Positions 41,491 through 54,215 are shown, counted from the first letter of the stretch. The stretch is 58,383 nt of DNA from Bremia lactucae (GCF_004359215.1 NC_090613.1:7592324-7650706); one strand, 5' to 3'. Numbers and translations: made by a program. The notes: a model not told the origin generated them from the letters alone.

Positions 41491-42245
41491 GGACCTCTCT
41501 TACGTCGAAAGCGAGATACCTCACTTTTCGAACAATAAGCATTCGCAAAAACGCAATCGCTGTCAAAAGTTAGGACACCACGCTCATGAGTGTAGTGCTT
41601 CACGCCCAGTACTGAGAGGTACTGAACGTAATTATGGACCGAATGCCAAAAATGGCAACGATCGCGGGTCCGACGTTGTTGCGAAATCGCAACCAGGAGG
41701 CGGACCGCCAAAAAAACGGTTGGGGTCAGTAGGGGCGCAACGCCTTATTGATCTAGCAACCTCAAGAGAATTTGCAAATCTCTTGATTAAAGTTGCTCCA
41801 GACATACAATCATTATGCGTCTCTGCACCTGGCGATGAGGTACTCATCACCTTGAACTTAAAGTGACAAATAATTTGTCACTTAGAGCACTAGTGGACTT
41901 TGGGCCGTCAAATAACTTTATTCGTCGCCAGTCGCTAGAGGCTCGTAGGCTCAAATATGATGAGCGCGACATCCCTCCAACGAGGATGACGGTGCGTCTA
42001 GCGACAGGCGCATCGATAACAGTAATGAAACGCGTAGTGAAATTCACTACAAGTTGAGAGATTTACAGTGCGATGATGATTTCATCGTACTGGATTTCAA
42101 TGACAAATTTGATGTCATCCTAGGTTTACCTTGGCTCAAAAATTATGAGCCAAGAATTAGCTGGCAGCATCGATCCGTAAAGATGCCTGCCACTTGTTCA
42201 TCAGATGGCCATATCATCAACGTTATGGAGCGTCCACGAGCGTGA
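41491..42245 (+). pseudogene. Zinc knuckle and protease, family A copy 2
   Basis: The zinc knuckle is CQKLGHHAHEC with its first Cys intact (CNRC-type spacing broken by substitutions). The protease active site reads LVDFGPSNNF, so Asp is kept but Ser-Gly is altered. The frame shifts near 42055 and ends at the same TGA as copy 1 (42243-42245). Confidence 0.6.
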
Positions 42246-42317
42246 GGATGTACTACGAGTGAGTGGGATGGCCCCACTTGTGGTAAGGTCGTTAGTACGA
42301 CTGCACAAGATCAAAGT

Positions 42318-43009
42318 GTGGTTACTAATCACACTATGGAATCAGCAGCCGGCGGCTGTGCGATTGCGCAGGCAGCGCCGAAGGTCCACCACTCGAATAA
42401 GTCGAGTGGATTGAAACATGAATGTACGCCTAGCGGGCGATATTCAAGAAATATACCGGTTGTTCAAAAGGGACAACACGATAATCGTTGGTCGAGTAGA
42501 GAGTCGACCGTAGAGGACCCTACTGTGATAGTGCAATCACAGTCGGAAGACGTTGAGGAAATAAATTCCCACGTACTTGTGGAGAAATCTCCTCAAATAG
42601 TTAATGCGGAAATGACTAGACTTCAGCATCCCGAAGATTGATTCCTCGGCAGCCTGTGGATAAATTCCAGGAAGAAACCGAGACATTAAATATATTGGTT
42701 AATGACAGATCAAGAGTAGGCGCTTATACTCTTGATCTGTATGCGCCTCCGAAGTCAATTTCGGCGATAACTCAATTACTAACCCTACAACCCAAGCAGT
42801 TCTTGAGAGATCTGCATAGTGGTAGAATCAAGCAGATATGTGGGCTCGTTACAGAGAACGAATACGTAACCGATATTTGGTCAGCGGCAATTTTGCAGAG
42901 AATGAACGGGTTCTCAGCAGCTCATCGATGGACGAAAGTGTCCTCGATGAGAAGACTCGGATTGAGTACTACTCAATCCTGGGATTCACTTAAGACAAAT
43001 CCTTTATAA
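42318..43009 (+). pseudogene. Protease-RT linker, family A copy 2
   Basis: Only about 1% different from copy 1 over its core, this carries one frameshift at 42638. Hairpins include a 10-bp stem with one-base loop at 42959-42979 and a stacked 8+4 bp stem at 42921-42951. Confidence 0.5.
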
Positions 43010-43041
43010 GGAATGTATTCCCTGAAAAAGTTCCATACGAG

Positions 43042-43990
43042 TTGCCTAAAGATAAAGGCACTCGATATGAGATCGAGCTCAAACCGGGCTCGAAGTGCTG
43101 TGTCATTGAGCAGTGGTCACTGCCTCGTGAACAAGTTTTTGTGATCGATAAATTCTTCATCGATCGATTAAAAGCGGGCCATGAAAAGGGCCCACATAGC
43201 TCTCCGACCTTCTGTGTGCGAAAGGCCACAAGAGGGTGGCGGATGCACGCCTTCAATAAACTGAATGCTGGAACGGTACCGGCTCAAATGCTGATACCTA
43301 GAAAATAAGTAATAATAGATAGCATGTCTACCATCTCTTTGTCTATGGATCTAATGGATGGATTTTATCAGATCCTTATGCGTGAACGGGACATCCCGTA
43401 AGAAGCAGTGACCACTCTAGTAAAAGCAGGGACTTTCGTCCCCACAGTATTATCAGTTATAATTAAAGGTTTAAAAATGTAGCTACTAATTCCAACCGAG
43501 GTCTAAACGATCGCCATGATGGGACGCATTTAGCAGCAACCGCTAAAAATAAAGTCTGCAGTCGCCGCCTAATTTGTCCCCCAGTGAGATGCTCTGGGAA
43601 TAGCTAGTAATGCCACAGGGGCTTAGTAACGCCCCTGCAAAATTCAACAGATGCGTAACAAATCTGTTGGAACCGGAGCGAGATTTCGCACCGAGTTATT
43701 TTGGCGATGTATTCGTCATAGCCGGGGCCATGGACGGAAACGGAGGTGGTAGTTCTCAAAAGTCACATACGTCAGATTCTTACACTTATGCAAAAGCATA
43801 GGTTGTGCGCAAATCTCAAAAGTGCATATTCGCTGCAAGCGAAATACCACTTCTTGGGTGCATCGTCGGAAAACACGGCTTGCGCCCTGATTTCGTAAAA
43901 ATCAAGGCAATTACCGACTGGCCAGTTCCAGTCGATGTCAAGTGACTTAGAAAGTTTCTTGGGCTAGCGGCGTACTTGCACAAGTACTTG
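43042..43990 (+). pseudogene. Reverse transcriptase remnant, family A copy 2
   Basis: The fingers read RYEIELKPGSKCCVIEQW, then SSPTFCVRKATRGWRM and LNAGTVPAQMLIPRK. The palm region has VMPQGLSNAPAKFNR. The catalytic box is YFGD instead of YFDD, which removes a metal-binding Asp. Several stops are present. Confidence 0.75.
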
Positions 43991-44065
43991 ACAAAAAATA
44001 GGAGCTGTTCGATGCGATAAAAAAGTCTTAAGTGCTCGTCAACACGCTCACCCAATTATGCCGAG

Positions 44066-44640
44066 ATGAGAGTTCATCTCTCGCGTCTCTTCAAAAAAGA
44101 CGAAAAATGGTTATGGAACGCTATTTGTCAGCGTTCCTTTGAAGATATCAAGCAAAGCTTGATGCAATCGCCTATCTTGGCGATTGCAGATCAAGACAGA
44201 CCATTCCATGTGGTGACGCCAGGGACTTTGCAATCGGCTGTGCGTTAATGCAATACGATACAGACGGCACAGAGCGCGTCATCTCTTACCAATCGCGTCA
44301 GCTACAACCAGCTAAACGCAATTACCCAGAGCATGACAAGGAAATCCTTGCCGTGAAATAGGCACTGGCTAAATTTAGGGTGTATCTCCTCGGAGATAGA
44401 CCGTTCATCGTATATACGGACCATGCGTCATTACGCACGGCCGTAAATAGCCCCACCTCCCGAAAGAATGACGAGGCGGCTATCCTTCTTCGCGGAGTAT
44501 CATTTCTAGGTGGAATATAAACCAGGGCGACTTCATGTCGTCCCTGATATGTTATCACGCCGACCCGATTCCGAGCCGGTTGCGCATACCAACAGTGAAA
44601 ATAATCCCACCGTTGCAACACTCAATTCAAGTGTTCCGTC
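44066..44640 (+). pseudogene. RNase H remnant, family A copy 2
   Basis: NAICQRSFEDIKQSLMQSP and ILAIADQDRPFHV mark the start. The later part keeps YTDHASLRTAV, FFAEYHF-like and ALSRRPD-like sequence across frame breaks. Confidence 0.6.
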
Positions 44641-46085
44641 ATCCACCTTGTTTGATGACATAAAGAAAGCCTACACATAAGATAAAGAACTTCTGCGTTT
44701 GATGGATCATTCGATGAATACATCCAATAAACCTTTTTAAAGATTTACTGGCTTTATATCGATCGTCAGCCGGTCGATACACAACACGCAACGGCTTACT
44801 GTACTACACAGTCGTTGCCGGCGAAACTCCACGTGTCGTCGTTCCAAGTCATATTGATTTGCGATTGCGCATCATGTAGGAGTGTCGCGATGCACCAACA
44901 GGTGGGCATCGTGGACGTGAGAAAACGTATCTCACAGTTAAGTCGCGACTTTTACTAGCCCCGCCATTGTCTGTTCGTGCGCAAGTACATTCGTGCTTGC
45001 GAGGTATGTCAATGGGTGAAGCCTAGCCCTTCATCCCGTGCACCTCTTTAACCTCTACCACTTCCGGTAGAATGTTGGCAGTCCGTATCTATGGAATACG
45101 CCTTCGGATATCCCGAAGACGATCACAATAACAACGGAATCCTTGTTTTTGTAGACAAATTCAGCAAGATGGTACATTTGTTGCAGCAACGAAGTTGCTT
45201 ACGGCTCCGGGCTATGCCCGTGTCTTTATCTACTCGGGATTCAAACTCAACGGTTTACCCTGCGAACTGGTTTCCGATAGAGATCAACGGTTCACGGCGG
45301 AGTTTTGGCAATCCGTGTTCTGATCTCTCGGATTACGATTGACTATGTCAACTTCTGATCATCCAGAGACAGATGGGTCAGGCGAAACGCGTAAATCGCG
45401 TCCTTGAAGAGATATTTCGAGGTTACGTCCAATCGTAGCCGAATTGAAGCGAGTTTTTTTCGATGGTCGAATTCGCCATCAATAATTCGGTGGATGGGTC
45501 TACAACGCATACACCGTTCTTTGTGAATGGCTTACGCCATCCTCGCATACCCACCCAATCAGAGGGAATTTCTAGTTTAAGGGGGTGCGGGGTGGACTCG
45601 CACGAGCAAAGCCATTTCTAACCTATGCTCATTACGCGTCGAAGGTACCATCGACGCGAATGATGTCGATGTCGATACAATCGACATCGAAGATGAGAAA
45701 GATCTCATGGCAGTGCGCTCAAAGCGCACCGAAAAGACAAAACAAATGAGTCAGCAGAGGAATTGCTGCTGGCTCGAGAATCAGTAGTCCGTTTCGTACA
45801 GGATTTCATTGCTAACGCAGTGGATTGTCAGAAACGGAACGCTCACGAGCATGGAAGAGCAAATGTTCTTTGATTCAAAATTAATGACCTATTACTACTC
45901 TCTACGGTTAGCTTACCTAAGCGCGTAGTAACTAATGTGGGTACCAGTAAACTTCTACCCAAGTTCCTGGGGTCTTTTCGTGTACTGCATCGCAGAGGCA
46001 ATGCGTACACAATAGAATTGCCACGTAGGATGCGTTCGCATCCTATGTTTTGCGTTGGTCGGCTCCGCCCGTACCATCAGCTCGC
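44640..46085 (+). pseudogene. Integrase with SH3-like C-terminal domain, family A copy 2
   Basis: The core motifs match copy 1 (MEYAFGYPEDDHNNNG, FVDKFSKMVHL, HPETDG). From 45900 the C-terminal domain is readable: SLPKRVVTNVGTSKLLPKFL, SFRVLHRRGNAYTIELP and VGRLRPYHQ. This is the DNA-binding tail usual for Gypsy integrases. Shifts and stops preclude activity. Confidence 0.65.
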
Positions 46086-46231
46086 GGTTTCTTCCGAAGA
46101 GTGATCTGACCACCTTTTTCAAGAATCCTATAAGATTCTTGTGATCACGAACTAGACTTTTATGTTGAATCTGGAGATTCTCATGCCGGGTCCGAAGATC
46201 CTCGAAACCGCGATGAGCGGAAGACAGCTCA

Positions 46232-47715
46232 TCACGGAGCGTGATACTTCCGTTCGTACTCCAACATGGAGTACGCACTCTTCGATCGGTCTTCCAACCG
46301 TTCGATATAGTGAGCCTGCACCGTCTGCTCCAACGAGCGACGCTTACCGCGCTCGTGGTCAAATCCTTCCTCCAACTCATGGTGAAAGTGATCAAGTTTG
46401 TCGATTTTCGACTCTAGATCCGACAAATGGGTCGGATCTAATTTTTCCTCCTTCGCCACAACCATTGGTGGATTCTCACGGTGGTCAACGTTTCCTTGTG
46501 GAATGTTTTCAAAATTACCGTGATGTGAAGGGGTAGCGAACGAGTTATCTTGTTTGCTGGCGCGGTTACCCACCTGTCTCGTTCCCAGCTGGTTGTTGAC
46601 GTTGAGGGCCTCGTCCGTCAGTACGACGAGACCCATCCGATGGATCAGAAGGTCCATCGGAAAACACGAGCTCCTGGCGCATGTGAATCGATTAGAAAAA
46701 GGTCAATCGCATCGCGCATCTCGATAGAGATGCGAGCCCTTCCCCAGGGCGAAGAAAGGGAGTACACATCCGCTTTCAATCATTTCGTGTTGTCAGCATA
46801 ACATGGACAGGGATCACCCGACGTGAGGCATGGAAGTCCTGCCTCTCGTGACAACCGGTGCAATTTAAACCTTGCTCTGGTTGGAATTCGTTTCTCAAAC
46901 TTAACGCGAATCGCGTTAAGTCTTTGAAGCCGGGCTTAGCGCCCAATATCTTTGACATTGCGGTTATACGCACTCCAGGCTTGCATCAGCGAGATTTTAT
47001 CTCCCTTGTTTGCCACTATACCATCGATGCTTAAGAAAAGCAATGAGATGAAAATCTTCCTCAGCGCGGAATTTCTTCGCGCTGGGATCAAGGCTATGTA
47101 GCTTTGTCGCAATAAATAAGGGATATTTATATTTTGAGGAGTTCTCTCTCTAGACAAGCTACTAATTAGCCGTTCGAGCAAAAACCAAGGCTTCTTCTCA
47201 GGGGCAAGATGAGACATTTAATTGTTTTCGCTCCCCTGAGTGGTACCCACTGAAACTGGGGGACCAAAAGAACTTTTATTACGATGGCTTACGCCATCGT
47301 CATCACCACGCACAGAATATGTCTGGGTGACGGCACGGGGGTCGGTGCTGGCGATGAGGAATTATCTTATTGTCGCAACCAAATATGCTATAGCGAATGC
47401 TACCAGCACGTCTATCCGATTAAGCTTCCTCATTCGAAGGTTTATAGTCAGCCGCTTGACAATGATCAGGCGACTGTTCTTTTCTCCCCGAGTCGGCCAT
47501 TTCGTCCGACTTACATTCGTAGTCGACCTCCCATGAGGGGTCGCACCCACTGGTGACTCACCACGTGCACCCGCAACATCTAGTGTTGCGGGAGAAGATG
47601 ATACTTCGGCAGTCGAAACGCCGGCTGCAAGAGGCAATAATGCGTCGCCCGCGGCTGCATGTACCGCAGCCAAAGGCGCCGCACTATTCGCATACCGCAT
47701 GGACTCGTTAACCAT
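46232..47715 (-). pseudogene. Antisense ORF region, family A copy 2
   Basis: 47715-47362 is a 117-codon Ala/Ser-rich N-terminus continuing into RMRKLNRIDVLVAFAIAY. 47217-46936 begins MSHLAPEKKPWFLLERL and keeps LFLSIDGIVANKGDKIS and QAWSAYNRNVKDIGR. 46657-46232 gives DLESKIDKLDHFHHELEEG and reads on to EYERKYHA. Minus-strand sequence beyond 46232 continues as a coiled coil (DLRTRHENLQIQHKSL). The same order is seen in copy 1. The first part opens 103 bp from the 3' LTR. Confidence 0.5.
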
Positions 47716-47817
47716 GTGATAGAATTGAAAATGATGGTTTGACCAATCAACATCGTTTTTAATTAAGCGGTGTTATAGTGACTACTCTATCCAATGACAG
47801 TCAGAGTGATTGTCGTT

Positions 47818-48249
47818 ACGGGGTGTATCGCTACATAAAATTAACACTTTAAGGTTGTAAATTATTATATTATCTTAAAGGTAGATAATATTTGGAGAAT
47901 ATTGCTTTACATAGTAATATTCGGAAATCTTATTAATTGGTAGGCTTAGACTATTATATCTACTTGATCTGCGGTCCAGTCAGCGCTAGACGCGCGCAAA
48001 GAGAGAGACATATAAGACTTTTATTTCAAGTTTTGTACTAGTATAAAATTAAGTTAGTATTAAATAGATATAACAGAAAAACTTAATTAAATACAGTTAT
48101 CTTTTTACCCTCTTTAAAGCAAGTTTCTTAAAGAGAGCCTTCCTCTGCACGTACTAGTGTACGTGAAGTGACGTGAGGCACCACTCGCACTGAGGCAGTG
48201 TGAAGTGGACTTGTACTGAAGCAAAACAAGTCGGTAGTGCCCCGTTACA
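47818..48249 (+). repeat. 3' LTR, family A copy 2
   Basis: The LTR begins at ACGGGG because an 18-bp deletion took the polypurine tract and the first four LTR bases. It ends CCCCGTTACA, directly followed by target duplication CAATA. Confidence 0.85.
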
Positions 48250-48463
48250 CAATATGCCGACAAAGATTATTACAGCGATGCCTATAAAAACGAAGCCGCT
48301 TCAGCATTTCTTAAGTAGAGGTTCGTATATGCCTTCCTATAAAATAATTTGCAATGTGAAAGGGCAATGTATGTTCCCTGATACAGCATGGCTCTTAACA
48401 GGCAAAACTATTGATTTAACAAGGCGCACAACAGTTAGAACTATTGAGACATCATTATTTACA
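48250..48463. other. Spacer between copies 2 and 3
   Basis: An open plus-strand frame from the ATG at 48254 reads MPTKIITAMP and later YKIICNVKGQCMFPDTAWLL for about 70 codons before running into copy 3. No family is recognised. It may be a host exon or an older element. Confidence 0.25.
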
Positions 48464-48689
48464 TGCTGTTGGTGGGCCGACGCATGTGCGTCGACCCAAA
48501 AGCTTGAAGATTGATACCTTCAAATTCAACACAGTTGAAGGTGACTCCTTATCAAGAAGGTTCGTCAAATAAGGCGATGTCATTGAGGTTCGGAGCATCG
48601 AAGACGATGCGACAACAGTAAGTTCGGTATACCCAACTTGGCTGGACGTGCAAAATCTTGGGCCTTAGGGCTCAAGCTTCCCGACCCAT

Positions 48690-48935
48690 TTGTATCAAGT
48701 CTTCAAGACCCGACTCAGACAAAGGTTTGAGCCACCACATGTCGAATCCAGAGCTCAAGCAGAGCTCCTGGATTTGAAGCAGGGCAAGCGTGGCATTCAC
48801 GCTTACGCCCAACATATACGATGCCTTGTGAGTGTGAGTTGTGCTGAACTAAACCAATTGATCAACAAACGCATTTTATTGTGTTCATCAGGGGTCTTGC
48901 TTTGGTCCCATCAAGAACTACCTGTTCCGCCTTAA
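48690..48935 (+). pseudogene. gag fragment, copy 3
   Basis: The fragment reads YQVFKTRLRQRFEPPHVESR and QAELLDLKQGKRGIHAYAQ, matching copy 1/2 gag. The aagcgtg/cacgctt hairpin is kept at the same codons as in copy 2, with a different loop. Confidence 0.55.
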
Positions 48936-50670
48936 ATTAGAAGCTAGATCAAGCGATTTGTTGTTTGGAGAGCGAGAAACCTCGTCTCCAAGTGATAAAC
49001 GATGGCAAAGATCCAATCGCTGCCAGAAGGTAGGACCTATGCTTATGAATGTGGTGCCCACGCTCAATGCCTAGTAACAGTGAGCGAAAAGATCGTATTC
49101 CCGCTTAAGATAGCGGAAGATACGATCCAACGCTGTTGCGAAATCACAATGGCGACGTAACTTAAAAACGGTCGGGGTCAGAATGAGTAGAGCGCCCTAC
49201 CGATCCAGAAAAATCAAAAAAAAAATGGCAGGCCTCTTAACCAGAGTTGCACCTCATTTCAAACCAAAGTGACTGAATATTCGGCAATTCGATCCATAGT
49301 TGATTGTGGAGCGTCGAACAATCATTCGACGTCAATCGCTAGAAGATAATAGGCTCAAGCTCAGTGAGCGTGATACAGCTCTAACGAGAATGACAGTGCG
49401 TTTTGCAGCACGCGCATCTTAGATAGCAAGGAAACGCAAAGTTGGTATCCAAAACACATTAATCGGTAAATAGTACGATAATGATTTCATCGTGCTGCCT
49501 CTAGATCACATGTCATCCTGGGATTATAATGGCTCAAAAAGTACGAGTCATGCATAAGTTGGCAGCATCGATCCGTTAAGATGCATGTCCTTGTTCACCA
49601 GATGGCCATCTGATGAATGTCTTCGAGCGTCAAAGAACGTGTAGATGTACTACGAGTTAGTGTGATGGTATTACTTGTATTTCGGTCATTAGTACGACTC
49701 AGTGTGAGAACCCATCACACTGGGGAAGTTAGATACTGACGGCTGTGCACAAGCACAGGCATCAGCGACGGTCGACCACTTGCGCGGACAAGGATGTTTG
49801 CTTTAAAAACAACATCCAAGAAAATATAAAATCGCTGTCTATAAGGGTCAGTGCGAAAATCTTAGATCGACTGGAGCGTTGATCGGAGAGGATCTCGCTT
49901 TGGTTGCACAACCACACCCCGATGCCATTCGGAAGGATACTACCCTTTTATGTTCGAAAATCAAAGTCAGAATACTTGAAGGAATAAGTCCTCCAAAAAA
50001 AACTGAGGGAATTAGTCACCAGGATCTTGTACGAAATAGAAATCAAAGAAGGAATTGCGACGTTGAAAGATTTGAAATCAACGGATTAAGTGAAGGCGGG
50101 TATACAATTGATCTGATAGCGCTTCCGAAATTAACTTCGGAAATAGTTCAATTGCCAACGCTCGAACCGAAGTGAATTTGCATGATCTGTGTAGTGGGAA
50201 CGTCAAACAGATCTGCTACTTGTCACAGAAATGAGTACGTGGCCAATATTCGGTCGGCGATAGTATTCTCTAAAACAAACTGGTTTTCAGCAGCTCACAC
50301 ATGGATGAAATTGTCCTTGATGGGAAGACTCGGCTCAATCTTGAAAGACCCTCAAGACAATCCTTTGGACAATGAACAATCAACTTTTAGAGGATCATTA
50401 AATCGGTACCATGCGAGTTGCTTGAGGATAGAGGCTCCCGACATGAGATCAATCTTTGTATCTGTTTCGATATTATGTGTCATGAAAAAGTGATCACTGT
50501 ATTGTGACTAAGTACAAGCGGTCGATAAGCTCTTTGCCGATCGCTTAGCAGCGAGCCAAGTGAGGGAGTCAACTTCCCACATAGATCTTCTATGTACACA
50601 AGAAACAAAAAGCAGCCTGGATGGTGGCGGATTCTGCATGCATTCAACAAAATTAAATGCTGCAACGGTA

Positions 50671-51120
50671 CCAGCTGTAATGGGGCACACTTCGTTATCA
50701 AACCGTTGATGTGGTACAATTGTCATTATTGGTTGAAATCCCCTTGTACTGTTTAAAATAGGTATAATCATAAATTGTCATTTATAAAGGGTAATACGAG
50801 TGGCATCCACCAGATAGAGATCTGGTGGCCGCAATCTGTTTAAATGTATTAGAGGAAGATTATTAGTTTTAACATTAAATGGTTCAGTTCCCCTTTAATC
50901 TTAAAGCTTCAAGTGTCAAGCCTTCATAATGTATATCTCCTCGGGCATTAGTTGCCACTTGATTCCACGAACCACTGAGTCTCTTAAACTAGGATTTACT
51001 TAGCTCTACGAGCTTGTAAGACTTACTGCATTGAAACGTTTGATTCTATAGATATAAATGAGTCTTTGAGTCTAAAAACTCCTTCTGACTTAAAAAGCGA
51101 GGATTCCTTGCTACACCAGC
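50671..51120 (+). repeat. Solo LTR of family B with TSD CCAGC
   Basis: A 440-bp LTR (50676-51115) runs TGTAATGGGGCACA to CTACA and is flanked by CCAGC on both sides. Removing it and one repeat restores the RT codons TVPAQSPI. It arose from LTR-LTR recombination after family B inserted into copy 3. Confidence 0.93.
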
Positions 51121-51126
51121 TCAATC

Positions 51127-51630
51127 ACCGATATCGAAGCACGCCGCAAAGCCGAGAAACTAACAAAGTCCCTTAACATTGACAGGCACAGGCCAGTCGA
51201 TGATCGCCTTAAACGTTTTCATTATCAGGGCATAAATTGTGTTCCCCGACGATGCACCCTAGAAGTGGATTTCGCTTGCATCAAATATACACTTCTTGAG
51301 ATATGCAGACAACTTTTGCTTGCGCAATAGTGCAAGAACGTTTCGGACGGGGGTACGATGTACTTCAACGTCCGACTTCCCATTCATGGCTCTGCTAAAC
51401 GAATACATCATCAAATAAGCTCGGTGCGAAATCCCTTACCGATTTCAACAGATTTGTTACACATATATTGAATGTTGCAGGGGGCCTTACTAAGCCCCCG
51501 TGGATTACTAGTTACTCCCGAACCATACAGCTTGGGATGCTTACTGCTGTGAACGCACCATTAAGCATCCCAAGCGTTATGATTTTTTATAAAATTTCCA
51601 TCCATCAGATCAATGGATGAAAAAGTGCAC
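51127..51630 (-). pseudogene. Inverted RT palm/thumb block, copy 3
   Basis: The reverse complement of this stretch aligns with copy 2 RT, including the gly-rich LVMPQGL-type palm region and the ITDWP thumb region. Sequence on both sides is in plus orientation. Copy 2 sequence equivalent to about 43990-44395 is missing at the right end. Confidence 0.75.
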
Positions 51631-52638
51631 AATGTAAGGTACGGTTAAATATATATTTTTTTCAATATAGACCGTTCATTGTTTATTCGGGCCATGCGTC
51701 TTTACACACGGACATTAATCAGTCCACACGTCTTGCAAAGAATTACGAGAACTTCTCGTTGAATATAAGCTATAACGACATTATGTCGTCGCTACTGTGC
51801 TTAAGCGACGGCCTGATTTAACATGGCTCCGTCGATCAACAGCAAAGGATAAACCCACTGTTGCAACGCTAATTTCAAGCATTCCGTTGTCAGCACTATT
51901 TGGCGACATTAGAAAATCCTATTAAGAAGACAAGACTCCAAAAGGTTTAATTAACCACCTCATTAATCTATCTCAACAATCCCTAAATGGATTGTCGACA
52001 CTGTATCGGTCTTCATCAGATCGATAAACAACACCCAATGGGTTGTGTTTTAATAGCCATTTTCGGCGACAGACCTCGTGTCATCGTTCCCACCATGATT
52101 TGCGTTTATGCATAACGTATGAGTGTCATGCTGCATCAAAAAGCGGGCAGCGTGGACGTGAGAAGATTTGTCTCACAATGAGTCGTGATTTCTTCTGTAC
52201 TCGCCAGTATGAATTCGTAATCAAGTACATTCGTAATCGCGAAGTTTGTTAACGGGAGAAGCCTAGACCTTCATCATGTGCTTCATCACACCCTCTGCCT
52301 GTTCCGGCACACTGCTACCAGCCTATATTATATGAGCTACTTCTTCACAGTTTTCGAAGACGCTCACCAATAATGGTATTCTTGTGTTTGTGGATACGCT
52401 TTAGCAAGATGGTCCATCTTCTCGTGTCTTTATCGACACGATATTTCGACTCTATGAACTAATACGAGAATTGGTTGCGGTTCAAGATTTACGGCTCTCG
52501 GCGAGTTTGGCAAACGATGTCCCGTTCGCTTGGAACACGATTGAAAGTGCCAACATCTAACCGTCCTGAAACAGACAGTCAGACAGGATGTGTACATCGT
52601 GTCCTTGAAGAGATAGTTTAGAATGAGTTAACTCGTTA

Positions 52639-52869
52639 ATGAGTTGGAGTGGGTTCTTGCCAATGGCAGAACTTGCCATCAACAATTCGGTGCATGCATC
52701 AACAAAGCACATACCCTTCTTGGCAAATGGCTTACGCCATCCACGCATACCCACCTTTTTAGAGTGTAACTGTAGTTTAAGAAGGGAAGGGACTCGCTCG
52801 AGCGAAATCGTTCTGGCTCTTACTCACACACATCGACTCATTAGCCAATGTGGAAAATACCGATTTTGA
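52639..52869 (+). pseudogene. Integrase C-terminal core, copy 3
   Basis: SWSGFLPMAELAINNSVHAS and TPFLANGLRHPRIPTFLE match the same part of copies 1 and 2. They are in a short open stretch of a decayed integrase. Confidence 0.6.
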
Positions 52870-53415
52870 TTAAATCAAATCGAAGAAAGCAAACTCAGCA
52901 ATAGCAAAGAGGCTAGTGCTAACTTTGATAATAACGATGCTGGTATTTTCAGCATCGAAAATAGATATATCAGTGAGAGCAATGACATTCACTTTGAAGA
53001 GGAGAATGGTGCGCACCGGGCACACTGAAAAAAAAACCGAGTTGGAAGGTAAATTCTTGCTGGCTCGAGAAGTAGTGGTCCGCTTCGTGCAAGACTCCAT
53101 CGCTGATGCGGCGGATCGCAGAGACGAAAAAATATAAATAGGAAATGAAAGGATGAACACATGTTCTTCCATTTAGGATGAGCGACCTAGTCCTACTGTC
53201 TACGGTAAATCTACCATAAGCATGTACCGGCGAATGTGAACAGCAATAAATTGCTACCCAATTACATCCGACGAGGCTTTTTCCGGGTAGAAAAAGAGCG
53301 CCTTGCACGACCGCAAAGAAATTACAAGAGATTTCTTCCGCCCACCTCAGAGAAAGGCAGCCCTCCAACGCGGATTCTTTACGAGTTCGCCTCCCTAGGG
53401 ACATGAACTGTGACC

Positions 53416-53700
53416 TTAGCGCAGCAGGGGCATGAGTTTTCTCACGAGGGGAAGGTTACTCTGCCTCTGCTGACAGACGGTGCAACTTATAACGTGCACT
53501 AATTTAAATTTATATTCAATCCGTCCACATACCCTAGCTATTTCGTCTAACCAAGCCACACGGCCTACGCTTTGTACATTGTTTATGAAAGTGTCCCAAG
53601 CTTGAAACAAGGCTTTCAAATCCTAGGCATGCTTTCCACAGTACCATCGATGTCGAAAAAATGCATCGAAAAAGAATTCGCGTTTGTCTTCAAGGTATGT
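53416..53700 (-). pseudogene. Antisense ORF remnant, copy 3
   Basis: Minus-strand frames give FSMHFFDIDGTVES and, after one shift, KALFQAWDTFINNVQSVGRVAWL. These align with SMLFLSIDGIVANKG and MQAWSAYNRNVKDIGREAWL of copy 1. The protein similarity survives although the DNA is much diverged. Confidence 0.5.
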
Positions 53701-54091
53701 AAAGCATTGATGAGTCGAACAACAGAATTTTACATCATTGGCAGGACATTTCAAACCAACGAATTAAGTTGCCAGCTGAAGCATCTTTTGGGAAGTAACA
53801 CGCAACGTATTGTAGTCCCTCTCCTCTTAACTAATGTAAGCATTTGAGCTAACATTCCTTACAAAGTGATTTTTACAATCAAATCGTTCCTGGTGACACA
53901 TGTAAGCATTACTTGCATCACTAATTATAATAGCCATCTCAAAATGACCTGGGTCGGGCAAATTAAAGATCGTGGCAAAAAAATGCATACGCTGTTACGC
54001 CAGAACCCACTATTTGGCAATATAGCCCCCGAGTGATCCGGAGGGCTTTGCAGATGTTTTTAATCGGACATTTTACCGGACTTATAAAATT

Positions 54092-54215
54092 CGCTTTCAA
54101 TCGGAGTTGGAAACGAGTTGTCTCATGCCTGCAACTCCGATTAAAAGCGTGTACGCCTGTTTGTCTGCTGTTGTTGTCGCATCAGCAGCTGCAGGACTGG
54201 GTGCAGCTGCTGATG
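54092..54215. repeat. Two adjacent long inverted repeats
   Basis: Arms 54092-54109 and 54132-54149 match at 17 of 18 bases. Arms 54180-54193 and 54202-54215 are a perfect 14-bp stem with an 8-nt loop. An outer 8-bp pair (gtttgtct / agacaaac) encloses the second. Confidence 0.85.

Larger units (their letters stand above)
40287..48249 (+). mobile_element. Ty3/Gypsy family A, copy 2 (complete outline, TSD CAATA)
   Basis: It is bounded by LTRs 40287-40726 and 47818-48249. Five-base target duplications CAATA lie at 40282-40286 and 48250-48254. It contains gag, knuckle, protease, RT, RNase H, integrase and the antisense region in Gypsy order, all with stops and shifts. The two LTRs differ at roughly one base in ten by eye, so the insertion is old. 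Confidence 0.92.
48464..54000 (+). mobile_element. Family A-like Gypsy, copy 3 (LTR-less, rearranged)
   Basis: The sequence follows family A order but is much more diverged: gag (LLDLKQGKRGIHAYAQHIR, 48770-48830), protease-linker (49270-50170), RT start (50400-50680), integrase (51850-52760) and C-terminal region (52880-53280). No LTRs of its own are found. A solo family B LTR sits in RT, followed by an inverted block and an RNase H deletion. Boundaries are approximate. Confidence 0.7.
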
